NCBI RefSeq assembly: GCF_004379255.2
Contig: NC_056053.1
Location: forward strand, 22,192,188 to 22,256,187
From: Salvia splendens
Taxonomy: Eukaryota; Streptophyta; Magnoliopsida; Lamiales; Lamiaceae
DNA: 64,000 nt
Reading direction: 5' to 3'
The notes under the pieces are model-generated. The model made no database searches, was not told where the DNA came from, and saw only the letters and a program-made list of their open reading frames with translations. Each line of letters begins with the position of its first letter. Positions within the stretch are counted from its first letter, which is position 1. The translations under genes and the position numbers were made by a program. This document shows positions 45,324 through 53,569 of the stretch, in pieces.

Positions 45324-47405
45324 ATGCATGCCAGATCGCACAACTCCCGTGCCTCCGTCCGTGATGACCATGAGGAAGCTAACCCAGCAGCCCATAGGCC
45401 TGGAAAGCAGCCTCGTGAGAAGTCTGTATCCAGTTCTCACGGTGAAGGAACAAGCCGCTCAAAAGGTCCACACACCGAGTCTTCCCAGCAGCCTGATTTG
45501 AATGAGGCTGTCAAGCTGTTCTTGGCTGAGAAGCAGGAGGAGTTCTTAACCTTCCTGCAGAAGAGCCAACAGCCGGAGAAGACAACGACGGATTCTCCCT
45601 CCTCGTCTAGGCATGAAAGTCACTACCGCAGTAGTGACGTGTCTTCCAGGAGAAAGAATCCTCAACCCCGACATGTTCCTGTTTCTCCTCGGCACCGGAA
45701 TCACAGGAGAACTCCTTCTCCTCCGTACCGAAGAGATGTCGGGTTCGCCATGTACGGAGCATTAAAGACTCCGTTCTCGGACGATATCATCCGAACTCCT
45801 TTGCCGCGGAACTACCGAACTCCGTCGATAACCTATGACGGACTCGTGGATCCTCATGACTTCTTGGGACGCTATCAGTATAATATGGCGAACCAGGGTC
45901 TCAATGAGGTCCACATGTGCAAGCTGTTCCCCGAGCTGCTCATCGGGAACGCCAGAAGGTGGTTCGACAGCCTTCCTCAAGGCAGCATTAGATCCTACCG
46001 AGATCTAATGGATGCTTTCCACAGGAGGTTCTTTCAGAAAGCGGAAGCCCGAATTACTTCGGCTCAGCTGCTTTCTATACGTCAAGGTCGCGACGAAAAG
46101 ATCAGCGACTTCCTGACGAGATTCCACAAGGAATGCCTACAAGTAGATGATCTCAACGATCTACTTGTCATTTCGGCATTCCAAAATGGAATCCTGCCCG
46201 GAGCTCTCTACAGAAAGCTCGTGGAGTGCGGCCCGCAAACAGCTCAAGAAATGTGGGACATTGCGGACCAGTTTTCCCGTGCGGATGAGGCAGACCGTCG
46301 AAAACGGTCTTTAGACAGCTCATCCCAAGAAGAGAAAAAGAAGCCCGATCAAAGCGGCCAGGTGCTTCCTCGCCGAACTCCTTTTGAAAGAATTCAAAGG
46401 GCACCGGTACAAGGCAGATTGGGGCCACGGCTCAATCCTGAGAAGCCGCCCGCTCAGTTCGTACCATTAAACAAGTCAAGAACGGAAATTTTCGAACTAC
46501 ATTCCGATATGTTCGAAAAACCAAAGCGGATGACGAAATCAGCCGCGCGGCGACCTCAGGATCAATATTGCTCCTTCCATCAAGCCCACGGTCATGATAC
46601 CGAGGAGTGCCGAAATTTGGCTGCAGGTATTGATGTTCTTGTGAAAACAGGAACGTTAAAAAAATACCAAAGCAAGCAGCCGAAAAAGAACAAAAAGCAG
46701 AGAGGTGCGAACTGCAATCCTCAGGATCCGAAAAGGCATGAAGATCCCGAAGACGACGACGAGCCGCAATATGATGGAGTAATCCAGACTATTGATGCTC
46801 TCCCTGCCGGGAAAACTAAGTCGTCCCTAAAAGCAGAACGCAGAGGTTCCAATCAAGAGGAGCCGACACATAAAAGGCTGAAGAAAGACGAAGTGATTAC
46901 ATTTTCAGATGCCGATCCCGTCCCAGCCATCTCTCCTCACCAAGACGCTATTGTCATTCAAGCCGGAGTGGCAAACAAACTGATCCACAGAGTATTTGTG
47001 GATACAGGAGCGTCAGTCAGCATTCTTTTTAAAGAGTGCTTCGACAAAATGGAAGTGGACCCAGCTCGGCTCAGTCCGGCTCCACTTCCCCTGAAGAGCT
47101 TCGCCCAGGAGGACACCCGCCCTGAAGGTATTATCAGCCTTCCGATCACGGTGGGAAAAGCGCCTACAAGCTCCAATACGATGATCGAGTTCTTTGTGGT
47201 GAAAGCTCGGTCCCCGTACAACATCATCCTGGGGAGAGACTGGCTCAACATTGTTCGGGCCGTTTGCTCTACCTATCACCTCACCATCAAGATCCCCACT
47301 AAAGGTGGGATAGCGGTCATCCGAGGTGATCAAAAGAGAGCAAAAGAATGTCTGCAGATTGCGCTTAAAAGTGCCGAGCAACCAGTTCGGCACCATCAAG
47401 CATAG
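45324..47405 (+). CDS. element B gag-protease, 693 aa
   Basis: Starts MHARSHNSRASVRDD after an A-run. Residues 1-140 are Ser/Arg-rich; the structural gag domain covers about 160-320 (PHDFLGRYQYNMANQG, RWFDSLPQGSI, FHRRFFQKA, DFLTRFHKEC). A zinc-finger-like C-x2-H-x4-H-x4-C (CSFHQAHGHDTEEC) is near residue 415. The aspartic protease is at about 545-650 with VFVDTGASVSILF. It ends in a UAG that is followed in frame, without another stop, by pol. Function: particle formation and processing for retrotransposition. The frame is intact and almost identical to element C. Confidence 0.93.
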   Translation: MHARSHNSRASVRDDHEEANPAAHRPGKQPREKSVSSSHGEGTSRSKGPHTESSQQPDLNEAVKLFLAEKQEEFLTFLQKSQQPEKTTTDSPSSSRHESHYRSSDVSSRRKNPQPRHVPVSPRHRNHRRTPSPPYRRDVGFAMYGALKTPFSDDIIRTPLPRNYRTPSITYDGLVDPHDFLGRYQYNMANQGLNEVHMCKLFPELLIGNARRWFDSLPQGSIRSYRDLMDAFHRRFFQKAEARITSAQLLSIRQGRDEKISDFLTRFHKECLQVDDLNDLLVISAFQNGILPGALYRKLVECGPQTAQEMWDIADQFSRADEADRRKRSLDSSSQEEKKKPDQSGQVLPRRTPFERIQRAPVQGRLGPRLNPEKPPAQFVPLNKSRTEIFELHSDMFEKPKRMTKSAARRPQDQYCSFHQAHGHDTEECRNLAAGIDVLVKTGTLKKYQSKQPKKNKKQRGANCNPQDPKRHEDPEDDDEPQYDGVIQTIDALPAGKTKSSLKAERRGSNQEEPTHKRLKKDEVITFSDADPVPAISPHQDAIVIQAGVANKLIHRVFVDTGASVSILFKECFDKMEVDPARLSPAPLPLKSFAQEDTRPEGIISLPITVGKAPTSSNTMIEFFVVKARSPYNIILGRDWLNIVRAVCSTYHLTIKIPTKGGIAVIRGDQKRAKECLQIALKSAEQPVRHHQA

Positions 47406-47411
47406 CAATCA
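47403..47411 (+). promoter_or_regulatory. possible UAG readthrough signal, element B
   Basis: The gag-protease stop is TAG followed by CAATCA, which fits UAG-CAR-YYA, the tobamovirus-type leaky stop context. pol continues in the same frame; its first ATG is at 47439. Direct evidence is the sequence only. Confidence 0.55.
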
Positions 47412-47438
47412 CAGCAACCGGAGTCAGAGGCAAGCGAG

Positions 47439-50400
47439 ATGACCGAAGTCACTTCAGAGCCGAACTCAATGACCGTTCAGTTATACGAAGATGATCCATC
47501 CAGAGTGGTCAAGATCGGCTTCGCAGGAACGCCTCTACTCCGGGAAAAAACCATCCAGCTCCTCAAGGAGTATAAAGACGTCTTTGCATGGTCTCCGTTG
47601 GACATGACCGGAGTGCCCCCCGAGGTAATCACTCATCGGTTAAATATTGATCCTTCGGTCCGGCCGATAAAACAGAAGCAAAGACTCTTTGCGGCAGAAA
47701 GAAGCCAAGTCATCCATGACGAAGTCCGCCAATTACTAAAAGCGGATGTACTATTCGAGGTAAAATATCCTTCCTGGGTGGCCAATCCTGTGATGATCAA
47801 GAAAAAAGAAGGAGGATGGCGGATGTGCATAGATTTTACCGATCTAAACAAGCACTGTCCTAAAGATTGCTATCCCCTTCCGAATATAGATAAAAAAGTA
47901 GAAGCTTTGATCGGCTTCGAAATTTTCTGTTTTCTTGATTTATACAAAGGATATCACCAAGTGTTGATGGATGAGAGTGACGCTCCGAAAACAGCTTTCA
48001 TTACCGATTTCGGCATTTTCGCTTATAAAAAGATGCCATTCGGTTTAAAGAATGCCGGAGCCACTTATCAAAGGATGGTAGACAAGCTTTTTCGGCACCT
48101 AATCGGAAAGCAGGTTGAAGTGTATGTCGACGACATAGTTGTCAAAAGCAAAAGCACTTCGGAGTACGAAGACAACCTCAAGTCCACTCTCAACGTGCTC
48201 AAGAAAGCCAACCTCAAACTTAATCCCCAAAAGTGTACCTTTTTGGTAGATTCGGGAAAGTTTCTGGGTTGTTGGGTTTCAAAGGACGGACTCAAGGCAA
48301 ACCCCTCCAAAGTTCAAGTCGTTCAGAACATGACAATGCCGAAGTCCATACATGACGTGCAAAGGCTAACTGGATGTCTAGCCGCACTGAATCGATTCCT
48401 TTCCCAAGCAGCCGAAAAGCAACTGCCGTTCTTCAAGGTGTTGAAAAAGGCACCAAAGTTCGAGTGGGGAGCCGAGCAGAAAAAGGCCTTTGACGAGCTC
48501 AAAAGTTATCTAGCCGAGCTTCCTATTCTCTCTGCTCCAACCGAAGCCGAAGTAATATTCTTATACTTAGCGGCATCAGATCAAACCATCAGCGCGGTGC
48601 TTGTACGAGAAGAAGGCCTAAAGCAGTTTCCCATCTACTTTACAAGCCGAGCATTAAGAGGTCCAGAAACAAGGTATCAACCTCTGGAAAAAATTGCTCT
48701 GGCGTTAGTAAATGCAGCAAGGAGACTGCGGCCATATTTCTATGCTCACAAGGTATGCGTCTTAACCGATCTGCCTCTTCGGCAAGTTTTGACCAAGCCA
48801 GAAGCATCAGGCAGAATCGCCAAATGGGCCATAGAGCTGGGAGAACACTCAATCGAGTACCTACCTCGGAAAGCCATCAAGGGACAAGCCTTGGCAGATT
48901 TTCTTACAGAGGCCAAGTTCGATCAAGCAATCCCTGTCATTGCCGAACAGAAAAAGTCTGCCAATGCCGAACTAGCACAGCCCTTGGAATCCGAAGTAGA
49001 GCCGCCAGACTGCTGGAGCGGATTCGTAGATGGAGCTTCAAACAAGATGGGAAGTGGAGCTGGTATTTTACTCGTCGCTCCCGACGGACACGAGGTAACC
49101 TACTCACTTCGGTTCCTATTCCCCACTACTAATAATGAAGCCGAGTACGAAGCCCTTCTTGCCGGACTCCAGTTAGCGCAAAGTCTGCTCGCCAAATCTC
49201 TCAAAGTCCATTGTGATTCACAAGTCATAGTAAATCACATGTTGGGTACAAGTGAAGCTCGTGACGAGAGAATGAAGAAGTATTTGGACAAAGCGCAAAG
49301 CATCAGCCGAAGTTTCTCCTATTTTCGGATAATCCGCGTTCCCAGAGCGGAAAATAGCCGAGCAGATACCTTAAGCAAGTTGGCCTCAGATCCGAGCTCA
49401 AAGGCGGAAGAATTAATGCATCGAAGCATTGATGAAGCCGAGGTACATTCAGTATCCAGCTCGCCGAACTGGATGACGCCGATCTTGCAGTATCTGGATC
49501 AAGGACAATTGCCCGAGGATAGGAGAGAAGCTCGGAAGATCACGTGCCGAGCACTTCGGTACGAACTTCATGAAGGAGTCCTCTTTAGAAAGTCTTACCT
49601 CCAGCCATTATTGCGGTGCGTAGGACCAGAAGAGACGGACTACATCCTCAGAGAAGTTCATGAAGGATCGTGCGGTAGCCACATCGGAGCCAGAGCTTTA
49701 GCTAAAAAAGTTCTGAGATGGGGATATTATTGGCCAACCTTGGTACAAGAAGCAGTGCAGCTCGTCAAGACCTGCCCGAAGTGCCAAATCCATGCAAATA
49801 TCCCAAAGATGCCGCAGACCGATCTATCCACTATGCAGAGCCCTTGGCCTTTCATGCAATGGGGCATAGACATAGTGGGACCACTTCCTCAAGCTCCTCG
49901 GCAAATGAAATTCCTAATCGTTGCCGTGGACTACTTTACGAAGTGGGTGGAAGCTGAACCATTAGCTACGATAACGAGCTCGAAGGCATTGGATTTCGTC
50001 TGGAAGAACATAGTGTGCCGATTTGGCATACCCCACATCCTCATCTCGGATAACGGGACTCAGTTCACCGACAAGACGTTCAAGAATTGGTGCCAAGAGC
50101 TGAATATTCAACAGCGGTTCACTTCGGTCTCTCATCCACAAGCAAACGGACAAACGGAGGTAACAAATCGTATCCTGGTGAAAGGGTTAAAAGCTCGGTT
50201 AGAACAAGCCAAAGGACAATGGGTAGAAAATCTCCCTCAAGTCCTATGGTCCTACCGAACTACACCCACAACCTCCAGCGGTGAAACTTCGTACAGTCTG
50301 GTGTACGGCACTGAAGCCGTGATTCCGGTTGAGATCGGCGTACCCAGTCCACGAACTCTACATTTCTCCTCAGAAATGAATGATGACGGACTGCGAGCCG

Positions 50401-50840
50401 AGTTAGATCTGGCCGAAGAAAGAAGAGAATTGGCGTGCATAAAAGCAGCCAAGTACAAGGAGCAAGTAGCCCGGTATTACAACCAACGGGTGAAGAAGCT
50501 GCAATTTCAAGTGGGAGATCTCGTCTTGAGAAACAACGAAGTAAGCCGAGCAGAAAAGCTGGGCAAGCTCGAACCCACATGGGAAGGTCCGTATCGGGTG
50601 TCAGAAGTCCTCGGCAAAGGGTCTTACAAATTGGCTCACATGTCAGGAGAACAGGTACCCCCGAACATGGCACATTTCCAACCTCAAGAAGTTCCATTTG
50701 TAAGAGACAGTCCGGTCAGTCAGTCAGTCTTATGTGCTTTCCTTGTTTTTTATTTTGCTCTCTTTGCCTATGTGCGTTTTGTTTGTCTTACGTGCGTTGT
50801 GTCTGTCTATGTGAGTGTCGTCTCTTACAAATGTAACTGA
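47439..50840 (+). CDS. element B pol (RT, RNase H x2, integrase), C-terminal frameshift
   Basis: Domains in order: reverse transcriptase with WRMCIDFTDLN (about 127), FLDLYKGYHQ and YVDD (about 229); RNase H following FEWGAEQKKAF; a second, plant-type RNase H from WSGFVDGASNKMGSGAGILL (about 525) with NNEAEYEALLAGL and ENSRADTLSKL; integrase with zinc-binding H-x-H-C-C (HEGSCGSHIG at about 741, CPKCQIHA) and catalytic D (WGIDIVGP), D (ISDNGTQF, about 868), E (NGQTEV, about 906). A run of five C at about 50657-50661, four in element C, shifts the frame after HMSGEQVP, replacing the last 13 residues by a 59-residue tail. All catalytic regions are intact. Since no stop lies between gag and the ATG, a gag-pol fusion by readthrough is plausible. 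Confidence 0.92.
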   Translation: MTEVTSEPNSMTVQLYEDDPSRVVKIGFAGTPLLREKTIQLLKEYKDVFAWSPLDMTGVPPEVITHRLNIDPSVRPIKQKQRLFAAERSQVIHDEVRQLLKADVLFEVKYPSWVANPVMIKKKEGGWRMCIDFTDLNKHCPKDCYPLPNIDKKVEALIGFEIFCFLDLYKGYHQVLMDESDAPKTAFITDFGIFAYKKMPFGLKNAGATYQRMVDKLFRHLIGKQVEVYVDDIVVKSKSTSEYEDNLKSTLNVLKKANLKLNPQKCTFLVDSGKFLGCWVSKDGLKANPSKVQVVQNMTMPKSIHDVQRLTGCLAALNRFLSQAAEKQLPFFKVLKKAPKFEWGAEQKKAFDELKSYLAELPILSAPTEAEVIFLYLAASDQTISAVLVREEGLKQFPIYFTSRALRGPETRYQPLEKIALALVNAARRLRPYFYAHKVCVLTDLPLRQVLTKPEASGRIAKWAIELGEHSIEYLPRKAIKGQALADFLTEAKFDQAIPVIAEQKKSANAELAQPLESEVEPPDCWSGFVDGASNKMGSGAGILLVAPDGHEVTYSLRFLFPTTNNEAEYEALLAGLQLAQSLLAKSLKVHCDSQVIVNHMLGTSEARDERMKKYLDKAQSISRSFSYFRIIRVPRAENSRADTLSKLASDPSSKAEELMHRSIDEAEVHSVSSSPNWMTPILQYLDQGQLPEDRREARKITCRALRYELHEGVLFRKSYLQPLLRCVGPEETDYILREVHEGSCGSHIGARALAKKVLRWGYYWPTLVQEAVQLVKTCPKCQIHANIPKMPQTDLSTMQSPWPFMQWGIDIVGPLPQAPRQMKFLIVAVDYFTKWVEAEPLATITSSKALDFVWKNIVCRFGIPHILISDNGTQFTDKTFKNWCQELNIQQRFTSVSHPQANGQTEVTNRILVKGLKARLEQAKGQWVENLPQVLWSYRTTPTTSSGETSYSLVYGTEAVIPVEIGVPSPRTLHFSSEMNDDGLRAELDLAEERRELACIKAAKYKEQVARYYNQRVKKLQFQVGDLVLRNNEVSRAEKLGKLEPTWEGPYRVSEVLGKGSYKLAHMSGEQVPPNMAHFQPQEVPFVRDSPVSQSVLCAFLVFYFALFAYVRFVCLTCVVSVYVSVVSYKCN

Positions 50841-51465
50841 GGTATCTTGTTCTTCGAAGGCTGATCCCCTTCTTAGAACATGTACAAGCCAACGATTGTG
50901 AGTCAAAGCTTCTACAGAAGATACAAGACCACAATTCAGCTTAAACAAGCAGTTCGTCTGAAACGAGCTGCAATAAGCCAACGATTGTGAAGTCCAAGCT
51001 TCTAAAGAGGATACAAGACCACAATTCGGCTTAAAAATCAAGCACTTCGTCTGAAACGAACTGCAACGAAAGTCCGATTCTCGCGATAAAACTTGCCTGA
51101 ATTAGGACAAGGGAAAGTCCGATCCACGCGATAAAACTCGCCGAATTAGGACAAGGGAAAGTCCGATCCCCAAATTAGGACAACGGAAAGTCCGATCCGA
51201 GCGATAAAACTCGCCAAATTAGGACACAAGCTTAGTCCGGTCAAAGATGTTTATTTCATCAGACCAAAGACGAGTCCGGTCAAAGATGTTTATTTCATCA
51301 GGCCAAAGACGAGTCCGGTCAAAGATGTTTATTTCATCAAGACCAAGGACCAAGTCTGGTCAAAGAAGAGTTCACTTCATAAGACCGAGGACAAACATCA
51401 ACTTACCCCGTACCATTATCCAGGATGCCGAAGTGATTCACTTCGCTTTTCGGGGGGGGGGGTAG

Positions 51466-52128
51466 TGATGGAGTACGTACTAAACAAGCCAGCACAAAGC
51501 CCAAGAAAGAGTATCAGTTCGGCATGACCAAAGAGTTCGGCTAAGAGTTCAGTTCGGCACAACCAAAGAGTTCGGCCTCAGCCTACAGCTCGGTAAAAAC
51601 CAACCAATCAAGCTCTGCCCTCAGGTCGGCATCAAGCTCTACTCTCAGATCGGCAAAAGCTGCTCGGCAATAGTTCAGCAGTTCGGTCTCAGCATCGGCA
51701 AAAGCTGCTCGGCAATACCGAACTGGGAGACACGATCTATCTAGTGGTGGACCCATGCAGGCTCTCATGACCTCCACGACATCCACGACATAATTACTGA
51801 TGATGTAAGCCACCGCCTAATTAGTGGCCATGCAGGATCTCATGACCTCCGTGACCTCCACGACTTAGGGTGGTGATGCAAGCCACGATCTCAGTTCTAT
51901 ATATAAACGGAACTTAGATCCGATAGAGGATTCACCAACTCTAGAGAGAAAATATCATATAGCAAGCTTGTATTTGTAAGCTGTAGAAAACAGATCAAGC
52001 AATACAACTCTGCCCTCTTTTCTTCCCGTGGACGTAGATTTACCTCAGTAAATCGAACCACGTAAATCTCTGTGTTGTGATTTCTACTTTCCTGCATTTA
52101 CTACCACCAGAAATTCGCGGATTCATCA
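51466..52128 (+). repeat. element B 3' LTR
   Basis: 663 bp, starting tgatggagtacgtactaaac after a G-run, differing from the 5' LTR at one base that I could see. Confidence 0.93.
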
Positions 52129-52494
52129 GTCGCCACGATCTCCACGACATCCACTACCTAATAAATGCTGCATGCCACGATCTTGGTTCAAAAGATAAAT
52201 AGAACCTAGGTCAGATAGATAGTGGATCTTCTGTTAACTTCTGTAAAGCTCTCTAGAGAGAAAATAATCATATAGCAAGTCTGTATTGTAAGCTGTAATT
52301 CTCAGATCAAGCAATACAAACCTGCCCCCAGTTCTCCCCGTGGACGTAGATTTACCTCAGTAAATCGAACCACGTAAAATCTCTGCGTTTTTCCTGCATT
52401 CACTAACATCAAAAATTCGCGGATTCATCACCTACTCCACTTCCAACGTCAACCACACTCAGATTCTTCCTCTATCACCTCATTTTCCTCTTTC

Positions 52495-52560
52495 ACCGCC
52501 ATCAAATTCAATTTCGGCCGATCAAAAAACGATCGCATTCCAATCAATACCATGTAAAAG
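52495..52560 (-). pseudogene. RsmG/GidB-like pseudogene, copy 2, 5' exon
   Basis: On the minus strand RPKLNLMAVKEENEVIEEE matches LQKMNLTAVKEGNEV of copy 1. Sequence similarity to 13955-14078 continues to about 52605. It belongs to the same copy as 39899-40440 before element A inserted. Confidence 0.7.
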
Positions 52561-52605
52561 CTAACAATGAGGGAATAAAAATAGACGGTGAAATCTATAA
52601 TGTTC

Positions 52606-52823
52606 AACACCTGGTTCCATACCATTCGAGGAGGGAGTCAATGTAGAGACGAACTTGCTGCTTTTAGTGCGAGGTCAATGCCTCAAAATTGGAGGCGCGT
52701 GAGAAGCCACCGGCTTTCGCTGCTGGAAAAAGACGAAGTTTTTAGCGTTGATTGTTTAATTGTAGGGATAAGTTTGAAGAAAGTCCTCACTCCTCGGAGA
52801 AAGCAGAGAAGGAGATTGGGCGC
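52606..52823. other. unique flank between elements A and C
   Basis: Sequence ends at the target duplication ggcgc and continues after element C at 60356. An open frame here has no recognisable domain. Confidence 0.4.
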
Positions 52824-53486
52824 TGATGGAGTACGTACTAAACAAGCCAGCACAAAGCCCAAGAAAGAGTATCAGTTCGGCATGACCAAAGAGTTCGGCT
52901 AAGAGTTCAGTTCGGCACAACCAAAGAGTTCGGCCTCAGCCTACAGCTCGGTAAAAACCAACCAATCAAGCTCTGCCCTCAGGTCGGCATCAAGCTCTAC
53001 TCTCAGATCGGCAAAAGCTGCTCGGCAATAGTTCAGCAGTTCGGTCTCAGCATCGGCAAAAGCTGCTCGGCAATACCGAACTGGGAGACACGATCTATCT
53101 AGTGGTGGACCCATGCAGGCTCTCATGACCTCCACGACATCCACGACATAATTACTGATGATGTAAGCCACCGCCTAATTAGTGGCCATGCAGGATCTCA
53201 TGACCTCCGTGACCTCCACGACTTAGGGTGGTGATGCAAGCCACGATCTCAGTTCTATATATAAACGGAACTTAGATCCGATAGAGGATTCACCAACTCT
53301 AGAGAGAAAATATCATATAGCAAGCTTGTATTTGTAAGCTGTAGAAAACAGATCAAGCAATACAACTCTGCCCTCTTTTCTTCCCGTGGACGTAGATTTA
53401 CCTCAGTAAATCGAACCACGTAAATCTCTGTGTTGTGATTTCTACTTTCCTGCATTTACTACCACCAGAAATTCGCGGATTCATCA
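52824..53486 (+). repeat. element C 5' LTR
   Basis: 663 bp, same ends and TATA box (about 53256-53265) as element B. Confidence 0.93.
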
Positions 53487-53569
53487 TTGGCGCCGTCTGT
53501 GGGAAACAGAGAACCAAATCTGTGATAAAGCGAATTTTTGACCCTTTTTCCACTACAAAAAAAAAAAAA

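Larger units (their letters stand above)
44579..52128 (+). mobile_element. Ty3/gypsy (Tat-like) element B, full length, 7550 bp
   Basis: Inserted in the 3' LTR of element A with the 5-bp duplication gtcgc at 44574-44578 and 52129-52133. LTRs 44579-45241 and 51466-52128 are 663 bp each; I saw one difference (T at 44929, C at 51816). A TATA box (tatatataaa) is at 45011. The primer site tggcgccgtctgtgggaa starts at 45243; a run of G before tag (51451-51465) is the polypurine end. It carries gag-protease and pol. A second RNase H domain and no chromodomain point to the Tat group of non-chromoviral Ty3/gypsy elements. Confidence 0.95.
40794..52430 (+). mobile_element. Ty3/gypsy element A, non-autonomous, with element B in its 3' LTR
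   Basis: Outer boundaries have the duplication cctac at 40789-40793 and 52431-52435. The 5' LTR is 40794-41448 (655 bp). The 3' LTR is 44221-44578 plus 52134-52430, also 655 bp when element B and one copy of its target duplication are removed; by eye the LTRs are identical. The primer site tggcgccgtctgtgggaa starts at 41450, a partial match to tRNA-Asp; a G-run with tag precedes the 3' LTR. Without B the element is about 4.08 kb. Two large internal deletions removed most of gag and nearly all of pol. Confidence 0.92.

Noticed and set aside
53435..53569. Upstream start for the element C gag
   Set aside because: These codons come from the LTR end and primer-binding site; element B has no matching start, and the shared MHARSHNS start fits both.
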